DNA of 64,000 bases, taken from positions 372,001-436,000 of the forward strand of contig NZ_CABEHV010000004.1 in the NCBI RefSeq assembly GCF_901542415.1, read 5' to 3'. The position numbers were made by a program, and so were the translations under genes. The notes beneath the pieces were generated by a model. That model saw nothing but the letters and a program-made list of their open reading frames with translations, was not told where the DNA came from and did not search any database. The DNA comes from Streptococcus mitis (lineage in GTDB: Bacteria > Bacillota > Bacilli > Lactobacillales > Streptococcaceae). Shown in pieces: positions 8,944 to 20,786 of this stretch (the stretch's first letter is position 1; each line of letters opens with the position of its first letter).

Positions 8944-10845
8944 ATGATTATTTTACAAGCTAATAAAATTGAACGTTCTTTTGCAGGAGAAGTTCTTTTT
9001 GATAATATCAACCTGCAGGTTGATGAACGAGACAGGATTGCTCTTGTTGGGAAAAACGGGGCAGGTAAGTCTACTCTTTTGAAGATTTTGGTTGGAGAAG
9101 AGGAGCCAACTAGTGGAGAAATCAATAAGAAAAAAGATATTTCTCTGTCTTACCTAGCTCAAGATAGCCGTTTTGAGTCTGAAAATACCATCTACGATGA
9201 GATGCTTCATGTCTTTGATGACTTACGTCGGACTGAGAAACAACTTCGTCAGATGGAGTTGGAGATGGGTGAAAAGTCTGGTGAGGATTTGAATAAACTG
9301 ATGTCAGATTACGATCGCTTATCTGAGAATTTTCGTCAAGCAGGTGGCTTTACCTATGAAGCTGATATTCGAGCGATTTTAAATGGATTCAAGTTTGACG
9401 AATCTATGTGGCAGATGAAAATTGCCGAGCTTTCTGGTGGTCAAAACACTCGTCTAGCACTAGCTAAAATGCTCCTTGAAAAGCCAAATCTCTTGGTTTT
9501 GGACGAGCCAACCAACCACTTGGATATTGAAACCATAGCCTGGCTAGAGAATTACTTGGTAAACTATAGCGGTGCCCTCATCATTGTTAGCCATGACCGT
9601 TATTTCTTGGACAAGGTTGCGACAATTACGCTGGATTTGACCAAGCATTCCTTGGATCGTTATGTTGGCAATTACTCTCGTTTTGTCGAGTTGAAAGAAC
9701 AAAAACTAGCTACTGAGGCAAAAAACTATGAAAAGCAACAGAAGGAAATTGCCGCTCTGGAAGACTTTGTCAACCGCAATCTAGTCCGAGCTTCAACGAC
9801 TAAACGTGCCCAATCTCGACGTAAACAACTGGAAAAAATGGACCGCTTAGACAAGCCTGAAGCTGGCAAGAAATCAGCCAACATGACCTTCCAGTCTGAA
9901 AAAACGTCTGGTAATGTTGTATTGACTGTTGAAAATGCGGCTGTTGGCTATGATGGGGAAGTATTGTCAGAGCCTATTAACCTAGACCTTCGTAAGATGA
10001 ACGCTATTGCCATTGTTGGTCCTAACGGTATTGGTAAATCAACCTTTATTAAGTCCATTGTGGATCAGATTCCGCTTATCAAGGGAGAAAAGCGCTTTGG
10101 CGCCAATGTTGAGGTTGGTTACTATGACCAAACCCAAAGCAAGCTGACACCAAGTAATACGGTACTGGATGAACTCTGGAATGATTTCAAATTGACACCG
10201 GAAGTTGAAATCCGTAACCGTTTAGGGGCCTTTCTTTTTTCTGGAGATGATGTTAAAAAATCAGTTGGCATGTTGTCAGGTGGAGAGAAAGCTCGTTTGC
10301 TTTTGGCTAAATTGTCTATGGAGAACAACAACTTCTTGATTCTGGACGAGCCAACCAATCACTTGGATATTGATAGCAAGGAAGTGTTGGAAAATGCCTT
10401 GATTGACTTCGATGGAACTCTTCTATTCGTCAGCCACGACCGTTACTTTATCAATCGTGTGGCTACCCATGTTCTAGAATTGTCTGAGAATGGCTCGACT
10501 CTTTACTTGGGAGATTATGACTACTATGTTGAGAAGAAAGCAGAAGTAGAAATGATTCAAAGTGAGGAAGCTTCAACTAATAATCAAGTAAAAGAATCAA
10601 GTCCAGTTAATGACTACCAAGCCCAGAAAGAAAGTCAAAAAGAAGTTCGCAAACTCATGCGACAAATTGAAAATCTAGAAGCTGAAATTGAAGAGTTAGA
10701 AAGTCAAAGCCAAGTCATTTCTGAACAAATGTTGGAAACAAATGATGCCGGCAAACTCATGGAATTGCAGGCTGAGCTGGACAAAATCAGCCACCGTCAG
10801 GAAGAAGCGATGATTGAATGGGAAGAATTATCAGAGCAGGTGTAA
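8944..10845 (+). CDS. ABC-F family ATPase (ribosome-associated type)
   Basis: 633 residues from the ATG at 8944; the longer frame from 8884 would start inside the promoter. Two ABC domains without membrane segments: Walker A GKNGAGKST (about 37-45) and GPNGIGKST (about 360), signatures LSGGQNTRLALAK and LSGGEKARLLLAK, Walker B LLVLDEPTNHLDIE and FLILDEPTNHLDID. A charged linker (about 240-300) separates them and a coiled-coil tail follows (about 555-633). This is the YdiF/Uup-like architecture; ABC-F proteins act on ribosomes in translation or antibiotic protection. Overlap-free but only 2 nt from rgg, so likely co-transcribed with it. Confidence 0.92.
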   Translation: MIILQANKIERSFAGEVLFDNINLQVDERDRIALVGKNGAGKSTLLKILVGEEEPTSGEINKKKDISLSYLAQDSRFESENTIYDEMLHVFDDLRRTEKQLRQMELEMGEKSGEDLNKLMSDYDRLSENFRQAGGFTYEADIRAILNGFKFDESMWQMKIAELSGGQNTRLALAKMLLEKPNLLVLDEPTNHLDIETIAWLENYLVNYSGALIIVSHDRYFLDKVATITLDLTKHSLDRYVGNYSRFVELKEQKLATEAKNYEKQQKEIAALEDFVNRNLVRASTTKRAQSRRKQLEKMDRLDKPEAGKKSANMTFQSEKTSGNVVLTVENAAVGYDGEVLSEPINLDLRKMNAIAIVGPNGIGKSTFIKSIVDQIPLIKGEKRFGANVEVGYYDQTQSKLTPSNTVLDELWNDFKLTPEVEIRNRLGAFLFSGDDVKKSVGMLSGGEKARLLLAKLSMENNNFLILDEPTNHLDIDSKEVLENALIDFDGTLLFVSHDRYFINRVATHVLELSENGSTLYLGDYDYYVEKKAEVEMIQSEEASTNNQVKESSPVNDYQAQKESQKEVRKLMRQIENLEAEIEELESQSQVISEQMLETNDAGKLMELQAELDKISHRQEEAMIEWEELSEQV

Positions 10846-10847
10846 AG

Positions 10848-11711
10848 ATGGAAAATCTAGGAAAAGTATTTCGTGAATTTCGGACAAGTGGAAATTATTC
10901 TTTAAAGGAGGCGGCAGGCGAGTCCTGTTCAACTTCTCAGTTATCTCGCTTTGAGCTTGGGGAGTCTGACCTAGCAGTCTCACGTTTCTTTGAGCTTTTG
11001 GATAACATTCATGTAACAATCGAAAATTTTATGGATAAGGCAAGGAATTTTCACAATCATGAACATGTTGCCATGATGGGACAAATTGTACCCCTTTATT
11101 ATTCAAATGATATTGCAGGTTTTCAAAAGCTGCAAAGTGAACAACTTGAAAAGGCTAAGAGTTCGACAAATCCTCTCTATTTTGAGCTGAACTGGATTTT
11201 GCTACAGGGTCTGATTTGTCAAAGAGATTCGAGTTATGATATGAAGCAGGATGATTTGGATAAGGTAGCAGATTATCTCTTCAAAACAGAAGAATGGACC
11301 ATGTATGAGTTGATTCTTTTCGGGAACCTCTATAGTTTCTACGATGTGGACTATGTCACACGGATTGGTAGAGAAGTTATGGAGAGGGAAGAATTTTACC
11401 AAGAGATTGGGCGTCATAAGAGATTAGTGTTGATTTTGGCTCTCAATTGTTACCAGCATTGTTTAGAGCATATTTCTTTTGACAATGCAAGCTATTTTGA
11501 GACTTATACAGAGAAGATTATTGGCAAAAACATTAGTCTGTATGAACGAAATATTTTACATTACCTCAAAGGCTTTTCCTTGTACCAAAAAGGACAGTGT
11601 AAAGAAGGCTGTAAGCAGATGAAAGAGGCCATGCGTATTTTTGACCTACTAGGTCTTCCAGAGCAAGTAGCCTACTATCAGGGACACTACGAGAAATTTG
11701 TCAAAGATTAA
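10848..11711 (+). CDS. Rgg/MutR-family transcriptional regulator
   Basis: 287 residues, started at the ATG at 10848, 2 nt after the ABC-F stop. N-terminal HTH (about 5-62: EFRTSGNYSLKEAA, STSQLSRFELGESDLAVSRF) and a long all-helical TPR-like C-terminal domain, the usual Rgg plan that binds short hydrophobic peptides or ligands. I found no adjacent SHP-like small peptide gene. The neighbouring MFS gene, with a palindrome around its -10, is the obvious candidate target. Confidence 0.88.
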   Translation: MENLGKVFREFRTSGNYSLKEAAGESCSTSQLSRFELGESDLAVSRFFELLDNIHVTIENFMDKARNFHNHEHVAMMGQIVPLYYSNDIAGFQKLQSEQLEKAKSSTNPLYFELNWILLQGLICQRDSSYDMKQDDLDKVADYLFKTEEWTMYELILFGNLYSFYDVDYVTRIGREVMEREEFYQEIGRHKRLVLILALNCYQHCLEHISFDNASYFETYTEKIIGKNISLYERNILHYLKGFSLYQKGQCKEGCKQMKEAMRIFDLLGLPEQVAYYQGHYEKFVKD

Positions 11712-11736
11712 TTTTCCTGAATATGGGAAAAATGAG

Positions 11737-11787
11737 AAACTCCTCCAAATTTTGATACAATAGTTTCAAAATTTGAGAGGAGTTTTT
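11737..11787 (+). promoter_or_regulatory. Palindrome carrying terminator, -10 box and RBS before the MFS gene
   Basis: Arms AAACTCCTC+AAATTTTGA (11737-11755, one unpaired C) and TCAAAATTT+GAGGAGTTT (11766-11785, 2-nt bulge) form an 18-bp stem around a 10-nt loop, followed by TT before the ATG at 11788. The extended -10 TGA TACAAT (11753-11761) overlaps the loop. A transcript from this promoter would begin near 11768 and carry a free GAGAGGAG RBS. A transcript reading through from rgg would fold the whole hairpin, pairing the RBS and placing U's after the stem. Confidence 0.75.
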
Positions 11788-12966
11788 ATGAATCGATACG
11801 CAGTACAGTTGATTAGTCGAGGAGCTATAAACAAGATAGGAAATATGCTCTATGATTATGGAAACAGTGTTTGGTTGGCATCAATGGGAACGATAGGACA
11901 GACAGTTCTAGGGATTTATCAGATTTCTGAACTCGTCACATCCATTCTAGTCAATCCCTTTGGTGGAGTTATATCAGACCGATTTTCTCGTCGTAAGATT
12001 TTAATGGTGACAGACCTTGTTTGTGGGATTCTTTGTCTGGCTATTTCTTTTATAAGGAATGACAGCTGGATGATTGGAGCTTTGATTTTTGCCAATATTG
12101 TTCAGGCTATTGCTTTTGCCTTTTCTCGTACAGCTAATAAAGCCATTATAACTGAGGTTGTTGAGAAAGATGAGATTGTGATCTATAACTCTCGCTTAGA
12201 GCTGGTTTTGCAGGTTGTAGGTGTTAGCTCTCCTGTTCTTTCCTTCCTTGTTTTACAATTTGCAAGTCTCCACATGACGCTACTGCTAGACTCGCTGACT
12301 TTTTTCATTGCTTTTATTCTAGTGGCTTTCCTTCCAAAAGAGGAAGCAAAAGTTCAAGAGAAAAAGGCTTTTACTGGGAGAGATATTTTTGTAGATATCA
12401 AGGATGGGTTACACTATATCTGGCATCAGCAAGAAATTTTCTTCCTTTTGCTAGTAGCTTCCAGCGTTAATTTCTTTTTTGCCGCTTTTGAATTTCTCCT
12501 CCCCTTTTCGAATCAGCTTTACGGGTCAGAAGGAGCGTATGCAAGTATTTTAACTATGGGGGCTATTGGTTCCATCATTGGGGCTCTTCTAGCTAGTAAA
12601 ATTAAAGCTAATGTTTATAATCTTTTGATTTTACTAGCTTTGACAGATGTCGGAGTTTTTATAATGGGATTACCACTTCCAAATTTGCTTTCCTTTTCTG
12701 GAAATTTAGTTTGTGAATTGTTTATGACGATTTTTAATATTCACTTTTTTACTCGAGTACAAACCAAGGTTGAGAGCGAATTTCTTGGGAGAGTACTAAG
12801 TACAATTTTTACCTTAGCTATTCTATTTATGCCTATTGCAAAAGGATTTATGACAGTCCTGCCAAGTGTACATCTCTCTTCTTTCCTGATAATTGGAAGT
12901 GGTGTTATCATCTTGTCTTGTATATCGTTTATTTATGTTCGAACTCATTTTGAAAAAGAGACATAA
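11788..12966 (+). CDS. MFS transporter, probable drug/macrolide-type exporter
   Basis: 392 residues from the ATG at 11788 (GAGAGGAG RBS; the TTG at 11773 is inside the RBS hairpin). About 10-12 hydrophobic helices; the loop motif FGGVISDRFSRRKILMVTD (about 60-78) is the MFS signature between helices 2 and 3. Resembles the MFS_3 / enterobactin-exporter / Mef-type group. Substrate unknown. Its position next to an Rgg regulator and an ABC-F protein would fit an efflux or stress role, but that is inference from context. Confidence 0.82.
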   Translation: MNRYAVQLISRGAINKIGNMLYDYGNSVWLASMGTIGQTVLGIYQISELVTSILVNPFGGVISDRFSRRKILMVTDLVCGILCLAISFIRNDSWMIGALIFANIVQAIAFAFSRTANKAIITEVVEKDEIVIYNSRLELVLQVVGVSSPVLSFLVLQFASLHMTLLLDSLTFFIAFILVAFLPKEEAKVQEKKAFTGRDIFVDIKDGLHYIWHQQEIFFLLLVASSVNFFFAAFEFLLPFSNQLYGSEGAYASILTMGAIGSIIGALLASKIKANVYNLLILLALTDVGVFIMGLPLPNLLSFSGNLVCELFMTIFNIHFFTRVQTKVESEFLGRVLSTIFTLAILFMPIAKGFMTVLPSVHLSSFLIIGSGVIILSCISFIYVRTHFEKET

Positions 12967-13021
12967 GTTTACTTGGACTTCAAAATAATTCCAATCTAAG
13001 TGTTTTTTCCGCCCTTCTCGT

Positions 13022-15016
<1,995 letters not shown>

Positions 15017-15073
15017 TGATCGTTTAAAAACAGAGTTTAGATAATATGACTATGTTTATTAATTGAGACGAGA

Positions 15074-15102
15074 TTGACAAAAAATTATTAGTGAAATAGA
15101 AA
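15074..15102 (+). promoter_or_regulatory. Possible promoter of pulA
   Basis: TTGACA with a 17-nt spacer to TAGAAA, a poor -10. RBS AAAGGAAAA lies before the ATG at 15133. Confidence 0.4.
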
Positions 15103-15132
15103 GAAAATAGAAGTAAAAAGGAAAAATAAACA

Positions 15133-17412
15133 ATGTATAACTACCCTATGCGCATTCATTACCATCGCAAGAATGGAGAATATGACACTTGCTCTTTTGT
15201 AAAAAGTCAGGACCAGCGAATTGATTTGCTGACCTACAAAGAAGATTATTTTGGTGCCTTATTTAGTTTTGAACACCCAAGTGCTTATGCCCTAGAAAGC
15301 TTGAATTTTGTGGTTCATACAGGTCAAACCAGTAAGGAATATGCTATCCGTTTTAATCACTATCCTCTTTTAACAGAGGTCTGGATTTTGGAAGGGGATG
15401 ATAGGATTTATTATTCTGAAAATCCTGCTATTGCAAGTCCTTTCTATAAAAATCAAAATCCTTTTGCCTTTGATAAGGCTATTAACAGTGCCAGTTTTGA
15501 CCATCATTGGGGTTACCAAGGGGAATTGGGGTGCCATGTAGAGGATAATCAAGCTCATTTTGCTCTCTGGGCTCCAACAGCGACAGAAGTGCAGGTTGTC
15601 GTTTATGAATCAGCCGCTAATGATGCTCCTGTTTGGAAGACATTTGAGATGGAGAGAGGCAATAGCTATTCCTATAATCATAAGGACAATACAATCGGTG
15701 TCTGGAGTTTGGATGTTGAGGAAGATTTGACTGGAAAAACTTATCAGTATCAGGTCCAATTCCCTCACCACCAAACACTGACACGCGATCCTTATACCAT
15801 CGCGACCAGTCCTGATGGCAAACGTTCAGCTATTCTGAGTCATGAAGAGAAGCAAGTTGCAAACTTCGAGGTTAAGCATGGTTCTGATGCTACTTGGCGC
15901 TTGGCAAATCCATGTAAGGCAGTTATTTGTGAAATGCACATTCGTGATTTGACCAAATCACCGACCTCGGGTGTAGATGAACATCTTAGAGGAACTTTCT
16001 TGGGTGCTGCTCAGACTGGAACGGTTAACCAGTACGGTCAGTCAACTGCTTTTGATTACATCAAGAAGATAGGCTACAATTATGTTCAATTGCAACCAAT
16101 TGCAGACCGTCATAAAGAATATGATGAGGACGGGAAAGTAACCTATAACTGGGGGTATGATCCACAAAACTATAACGCACCAGAGACGAGCCTTTCTACT
16201 AATCCAAATGATCCAGCTCAGGTTATTCGCGATTTGAAGACCATGGTTCAAGCTTACCACGATGCGGGAATTGGTGTTATTATGGATGTGGTCTATAACC
16301 ATACCTTCTCAGTTGTTGATGCACCTTTCCAAACAACAGTCCCTGATTACTATTATCGTATGAATCCAGACGGTACCTTCCAGAATGGAACGGGTGTTGG
16401 AAATGAAACTGCCAGCGAACATGAAATGTTCCGCAAGTATATGATTGATTCTCTTCTATACTGGGTGCAGGAATACAATATTGACGGCTTCCGTTTTGAC
16501 TTAATGGGGATTCATGATGTCAAGACCATGCAGATGATTCGTCAGAGCTTGGATGAAATCGACCCTAACATTATCCTTTATGGAGAAGGATGGGATATGG
16601 GAACAGGTCTTGCGCCTTATGATAAGGCCAAGAAAGACAATGCCTACCAGATGCCAAATATTGGTTTCTTTAATGACAATCAGCGTGATGCTGTAAAAGG
16701 TGGAGAAGTTTATGGTGCTATCAAGTCAGGTTTTGTTAGTGGTGCTGCGACAGAGCCAATTCTAGCCAAAGCAATCCTAGGAAGTCGTGAATTAGGAACC
16801 TATACACATCCAAATCAAGTGCTTAACTATGTAGAGGCCCATGACAATTACAATCTTCACGATTTGTTGGCAACCCTACATCCAGACCAAAGTTCAGAGC
16901 AAATCATGCGCAAGGTTGAGACAGCCACAGCTATGAACCTACTCATGCAAGGGATGGCCTTTATGGAAATCGGTCAAGAATTTGGTCGTACCAAACTGGT
17001 TGCGACTGGTGAAAATGGTGAACTGACCCATGATGATAGAGAACGTGCTATGAATAGCTATAATGCTCCAGACAGTGTGAACCAAGTGAACTGGGACTTG
17101 ATTAATGAGCGTCAAGATAGTATTGCATTTATCCGTCAGATGATTCGATTGAAGACAGAAAGCAGTGCCTTTTCTTACCCAACTTATGATGAAATTTACC
17201 ATCATGTTTTTGTTCATTCAGCAAATGAACATAGTGGTTTGATTGTCTATGAGATTCAAGGGGAAGACCATTTACTGGTTGTATTTAATGCTAAAGGGCA
17301 AGACTTCCAGTTTGAAAATGCTGGAAATCTAGAACTATTAGTGACCAATAGCCATTTAAGTGATAAAGACATGGTTGGTGGCGTCAGTGCCAGCGTCTTT
17401 AAAGTTTTGTAG
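15133..17412 (+). CDS. pulA: Type I pullulanase, intracellular
   Basis: Hydrolyses alpha-1,6 branches of glycogen, pullulan and limit dextrins. 759 residues, no signal peptide or LPXTG, so cytoplasmic and distinct from the surface pullulanase SpuA. N-terminal modules including a CBM48-like domain (about 130-235, GCHVEDNQAHFALWAP), then a GH13 barrel with the type I motif YNWGYDP, DVVYNH, GFRFDLMG (nucleophile Asp), YGEGWD (acid Glu) and NYVEAHDN. Lies upstream of glgBCDA but separated by a terminator and a second promoter. Confidence 0.95.
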   Translation: MYNYPMRIHYHRKNGEYDTCSFVKSQDQRIDLLTYKEDYFGALFSFEHPSAYALESLNFVVHTGQTSKEYAIRFNHYPLLTEVWILEGDDRIYYSENPAIASPFYKNQNPFAFDKAINSASFDHHWGYQGELGCHVEDNQAHFALWAPTATEVQVVVYESAANDAPVWKTFEMERGNSYSYNHKDNTIGVWSLDVEEDLTGKTYQYQVQFPHHQTLTRDPYTIATSPDGKRSAILSHEEKQVANFEVKHGSDATWRLANPCKAVICEMHIRDLTKSPTSGVDEHLRGTFLGAAQTGTVNQYGQSTAFDYIKKIGYNYVQLQPIADRHKEYDEDGKVTYNWGYDPQNYNAPETSLSTNPNDPAQVIRDLKTMVQAYHDAGIGVIMDVVYNHTFSVVDAPFQTTVPDYYYRMNPDGTFQNGTGVGNETASEHEMFRKYMIDSLLYWVQEYNIDGFRFDLMGIHDVKTMQMIRQSLDEIDPNIILYGEGWDMGTGLAPYDKAKKDNAYQMPNIGFFNDNQRDAVKGGEVYGAIKSGFVSGAATEPILAKAILGSRELGTYTHPNQVLNYVEAHDNYNLHDLLATLHPDQSSEQIMRKVETATAMNLLMQGMAFMEIGQEFGRTKLVATGENGELTHDDRERAMNSYNAPDSVNQVNWDLINERQDSIAFIRQMIRLKTESSAFSYPTYDEIYHHVFVHSANEHSGLIVYEIQGEDHLLVVFNAKGQDFQFENAGNLELLVTNSHLSDKDMVGGVSASVFKVL

Positions 17413-17459
17413 AATAGATTTACAATTTAAATTCATTTATGGTGCTTTATCTGTTAATA

Positions 17460-17493
17460 AAATCAGGAGATTCGTTTCCTGATTTATTTTTTT
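17460..17493 (+). terminator. Terminator of pulA
   Basis: AAATCAGGA / TTCCTGATTT stem followed by ATTTTTTT. Confidence 0.85.
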
Positions 17494-17564
17494 ACTTAAA
17501 ATTATATTTTTGTTAGCTAAATAACGAACTTTATGATAGTATTATAAAAAAACAATTCGTTTTC

Positions 17565-17579
17565 AAAGCGTTTCTGAAA
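17565..17579 (+). promoter_or_regulatory. Second, weaker cre-like site upstream of glgB
   Basis: TCAAAGCGTTTCTGA differs from the cre consensus (WGAAARCGYTTWCW) at about two positions but keeps the central AAAGCGTTT. Confidence 0.4.
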
Positions 17580-17659
17580 ATTTCTTGATTTACAAGTGAA
17601 CACATCAGTGAATTTGTTGAAGACTTTCAAAAGATTTTTTTGCAAATTCCGTAATTTAC

Positions 17660-17688
17660 TTGAATCTTCCCTAAAAAGGTAGTATAAT
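17660..17688 (+). promoter_or_regulatory. Promoter of the glgBCDA operon
   Basis: TTGAAT, exact 17-nt spacer, TATAAT. Transcription should start near 17695. Confidence 0.8.
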
Positions 17689-17696
17689 AAATCTAT

Positions 17697-17710
17697 AGAA
17701 AACGCTTACA
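17697..17710 (+). promoter_or_regulatory. CcpA cre site at glgBCDA
   Basis: AGAAAACGCTTACA matches WGAAARCGYTTWCW at essentially every position and covers the predicted transcription start, a position that would give CcpA repression when preferred sugar is plentiful. Confidence 0.75.
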
Positions 17711-17725
17711 GAAATAGGAGGGTGT

Positions 17726-19654
17726 ATGGATAAGAATAATGCTTTAAAAACCTTTATGACAGGTGAAAATTTTCACCTCCAGCACTATCTGGGAGCTCAT
17801 AGGGAAGAAAAAAATGGAGAGTATGGCTATACTTTTCGTGTGTGGGCGCCTAATGCTCAGGCTGTTCACTTGGTAGGGGATTTCACCAATTGGGTTGAAC
17901 ATCAAATTCCGATGGAACGGAATGAATTTGGAGTCTGGGAAGTCTTTACCAGTCTTGCTCAAGAAGGCCAAATTTATAAGTACCATATCACACGTTCAAA
18001 TGGTCATCAGCTGATGAAGATTGACCCTTTGGCTGTACGATATGAGGCACGACCTGGGACTGGTGCTATTTTAACAGATATTCCAGAAAAGAAATGGAAG
18101 GACGGTCTCTGGCTAGCTCGTAGAAAACGTTTGAGCTTTGAAGAGCGTCCTGTCAATATTTACGAGGCTCATGCTGGCTCTTGGAAGAGGAATCCTGATG
18201 GCAGCCCCTATAGTTTTGCTCAATTGAAAGATGAACTCATTCCTTACTTGGTTGAGATGAATTATACTCACATTGAGTTTATGCCCCTGATGTCTCACCC
18301 ACTAGGTTTGAGTTGGGGCTATCAGCTTATGGGTTACTTTGCTTTAGAGCATGCCTATGGTCGTCCTGAAGAGTTTCAAGATTTTGTTGAGGAATGTCAC
18401 TTAAACAATATAGGCGTTATCGTAGACTGGGTACCTGGTCACTTTACTATTAATGATGATGCCTTGGCTTATTATGATGGAACACCGACTTTTGAATACC
18501 AAGACCATAATAAGGCTCATAACTACGGTTGGGGAGCTCTCAATTTTGACCTTGGAAAGAATGAAGTCCAGTCTTTCTTGATTTCTAGTATTAAGTTTTG
18601 GATTGACTTTTACCATTTGGACGGTATTCGCGTGGATGCAGTTAGCAACATGCTCTATCTTGACTACGATGATGCTCCATGGACACCTAATAAAGATGGT
18701 GGCAATCTCAACTATGAAGGATATTATTTCCTTCAACGCTTGAATAATGTGATTAAACTAGTTCATCCAGACGTGATGATGATAGCTGAGGAAAGTTCAT
18801 CAGCTACTCAGATTACTGACACTAAGGATTCAGATGGTCTAGGATTTGACTACAAATGGAATATGGGTTGGATGAATGACATCCTCCGATTCTACGAAGA
18901 AGATCCGATTTATCGTAAATATGACTTTAACCTAGTGACTTTCAGCTTTATGTATGTCTTCAAGGAGAACTATCTCTTACCATTCTCACACGATGAAGTG
19001 GTTCATGGCAAGAAGAGTATGATGCACAAGATGTGGGGAGATCGTTATAATCAATTCGCAGGCTTGCGTAATCTCTACACTTACCAAATTTGTCACCCTG
19101 GTAAAAAATTGCTTTTCATGGGTAGTGAATATGGGCAATTCCTAGAATGGAAATCTGAAGAACAGTTGGAATGGTCTAATCTAGAAGATCCAATGAATGC
19201 TAAGATGAAGTATTTCACTTCTCAGCTAAACCAGTTTTACAAAGACCACCGCTGTCTGTGGGAAATTGATAACAGCTATGATGGTATTGAAATCATCGAT
19301 GCGGATAATAGAGACCAGAGTGTTCTTTCCTTCATCCGTAAGGGTAAGAAGGATGATATGTTAGTCTGTATCTTTAACATGGCACCTGTTGAACGAAAAG
19401 ATTTTACAATCGGACTTCCTGTTGCAGGGATTTACGAAGAGGTCTGGAATACTGAGTTAGAAGAGTGGGGAGGCGTTTGGAAAGAACATAATCAAACTGT
19501 GCAAACGCAAGAAGGGCTATGGAAAGATTATGAGCAGACCTTGACCTTTACCCTACCGGCTATGGGAGCAAGTGTTTGGAAAATCAAACGTCGCTTGAAA
19601 CCTACTAAAACCGTCACAAGTAAAAACCAAAAAGGAGTAGAAAATGAAGAATGA
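17726..19654 (+). CDS. glgB: 1,4-alpha-glucan branching enzyme GlgB
   Basis: Creates alpha-1,6 branches in glycogen. 642 residues: N-terminal CBM48 domain (about 30-115, [19 protein letters not shown]), GH13_9 barrel with [23 protein letters not shown] (nucleophile Asp), MMIAEESS (acid Glu) and [12 protein letters not shown], and a C-terminal beta domain. First gene of glgBCDA; its end overlaps glgC by 11 bp. Strong RBS AGGAGGGTG. Confidence 0.97.
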   Translation: MDKNNALKTFMTGENFHLQHYLGAHREEKNGEYGYTFRVWAPNAQAVHLVGDFTNWVEHQIPMERNEFGVWEVFTSLAQEGQIYKYHITRSNGHQLMKIDPLAVRYEARPGTGAILTDIPEKKWKDGLWLARRKRLSFEERPVNIYEAHAGSWKRNPDGSPYSFAQLKDELIPYLVEMNYTHIEFMPLMSHPLGLSWGYQLMGYFALEHAYGRPEEFQDFVEECHLNNIGVIVDWVPGHFTINDDALAYYDGTPTFEYQDHNKAHNYGWGALNFDLGKNEVQSFLISSIKFWIDFYHLDGIRVDAVSNMLYLDYDDAPWTPNKDGGNLNYEGYYFLQRLNNVIKLVHPDVMMIAEESSSATQITDTKDSDGLGFDYKWNMGWMNDILRFYEEDPIYRKYDFNLVTFSFMYVFKENYLLPFSHDEVVHGKKSMMHKMWGDRYNQFAGLRNLYTYQICHPGKKLLFMGSEYGQFLEWKSEEQLEWSNLEDPMNAKMKYFTSQLNQFYKDHRCLWEIDNSYDGIEIIDADNRDQSVLSFIRKGKKDDMLVCIFNMAPVERKDFTIGLPVAGIYEEVWNTELEEWGGVWKEHNQTVQTQEGLWKDYEQTLTFTLPAMGASVWKIKRRLKPTKTVTSKNQKGVENEE

Positions 19655-20786
19655 AATGTTAGCTTTGATTCTTGCTGGTGGGCAAGGAACTCGTCTCGGT
19701 AAACTCACTCAAAGCATTGCAAAACCAGCTGTGCAATTTGGTGGGCTCTACCGTATCATTGACTTTGCTCTTTCAAACTGTGCCAACTCAGGCATCAACA
19801 ATGTTGGAGTCATTACCCAGTACCAACCACTTGCTCTCAACAACCATATCGGGAATGGTTCAAGCTGGGGACTAGATGGTATCAATTCTGGTGTCTCTAT
19901 TCTTCAACCTTATTCTGCAAGTGAAGGAAATCGTTGGTTTGAGGGGACTAGCCACGCTATTTACCAAAATATCGACTATATCGACAGTGTCAACCCTGAG
20001 TATGTCTTGATTCTATCTGGGGACCACATCTATAAAATGGACTATGATGATATGCTCCAGTCTCACAAAGATAATAATGCTAGTTTGACAGTCGCAGTTC
20101 TTGATGTTCCTCTTAAAGAAGCTAGCCGTTTTGGTATCATGAACACAGATGCCAATAACCGCATTGTTGAATTTGAAGAAAAACCAGCTCAACCTAAATC
20201 GACCAAAGCTTCTATGGGGATCTATATCTTTGATTGGCAACGTCTCCGCAATATGCTTGTTGCTGCTGAAAAGAGCAATGTCGATATGTCAGACTTTGGT
20301 AAGAATGTCATTCCAAATTACCTTGAGTCAGGTGAAAGTGTCTATGCCTATGAATTTAATGGTTACTGGAAAGACGTTGGTACGATTGAATCGCTTTGGG
20401 AAGCTAACATGGAATATATTTCACCAGAAAATGCCTTGGATAGCCGTAACCGTCAATGGAAGATTTACTCAAGAAACTTAATTTCACCACCAAACTTCCT
20501 CGGGGCAAATGCTCACGTGGAAGATTCCTTGGTTGTTGATGGCTGTTTCGTAGATGGAACTGTTAAACATTCTATCCTCTCAACAGGTGCGCAAGTTCGC
20601 GAAGGGGCAGAAGTAGTAGATTCAGTTATCATGAGTGGTGCAATTGTTGGTCAGGGAGCTAAAATCAAACGTGCCATTATTGGTGAAGGCGCAGTTATTT
20701 CTGATGGTGTCGAAATTGATGGAACAGAAGAAGTACAAGTTGTAGGATATGATGAAGTAGTGGGGGTAGCAACAGATGAAGATTGA
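19644..20786 (+). CDS. glgC: Glucose-1-phosphate adenylyltransferase, catalytic subunit GlgC
   Basis: Makes ADP-glucose from glucose-1-P and ATP, the committed step. 380 residues: nucleotidyltransferase domain with [15 protein letters not shown] (about 8-22), [24 protein letters not shown] and a C-terminal left-handed beta-helix with hexapeptide repeats (about 285-370). Overlaps glgB by 11 bp and glgD by 11 bp. Confidence 0.96.
   Translation: MKNEMLALILAGGQGTRLGKLTQSIAKPAVQFGGLYRIIDFALSNCANSGINNVGVITQYQPLALNNHIGNGSSWGLDGINSGVSILQPYSASEGNRWFEGTSHAIYQNIDYIDSVNPEYVLILSGDHIYKMDYDDMLQSHKDNNASLTVAVLDVPLKEASRFGIMNTDANNRIVEFEEKPAQPKSTKASMGIYIFDWQRLRNMLVAAEKSNVDMSDFGKNVIPNYLESGESVYAYEFNGYWKDVGTIESLWEANMEYISPENALDSRNRQWKIYSRNLISPPNFLGANAHVEDSLVVDGCFVDGTVKHSILSTGAQVREGAEVVDSVIMSGAIVGQGAKIKRAIIGEGAVISDGVEIDGTEEVQVVGYDEVVGVATDED

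Larger units (their letters stand above)
17413..17725 (+). other. Regulatory intergenic region between pulA and glgB
   Basis: 313 bp without a gene. From left to right: the pulA terminator, an AT-rich stretch with no recognised feature (about 17494-17560), a near-cre sequence, the glg promoter, an excellent cre site at the start of transcription, and the glgB RBS (AGGAGGGTG). Confidence 0.7.

Noticed and set aside
10848..11787. SHP pheromone gene next to rgg
   Set aside because: No short frame with an RBS and a hydrophobic C-terminus with acidic residue was found on either strand around rgg.
11773..11787. TTG start of the MFS gene 15 nt upstream
   Set aside because: Those codons form the RBS hairpin itself; the ATG at 11788 has ideal spacing to GAGAGGAG.
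17494..17560. Hidden small gene in the pulA-glgB gap
   Set aside because: No frame with an RBS of useful length; the sequence is AT-rich without codon structure.
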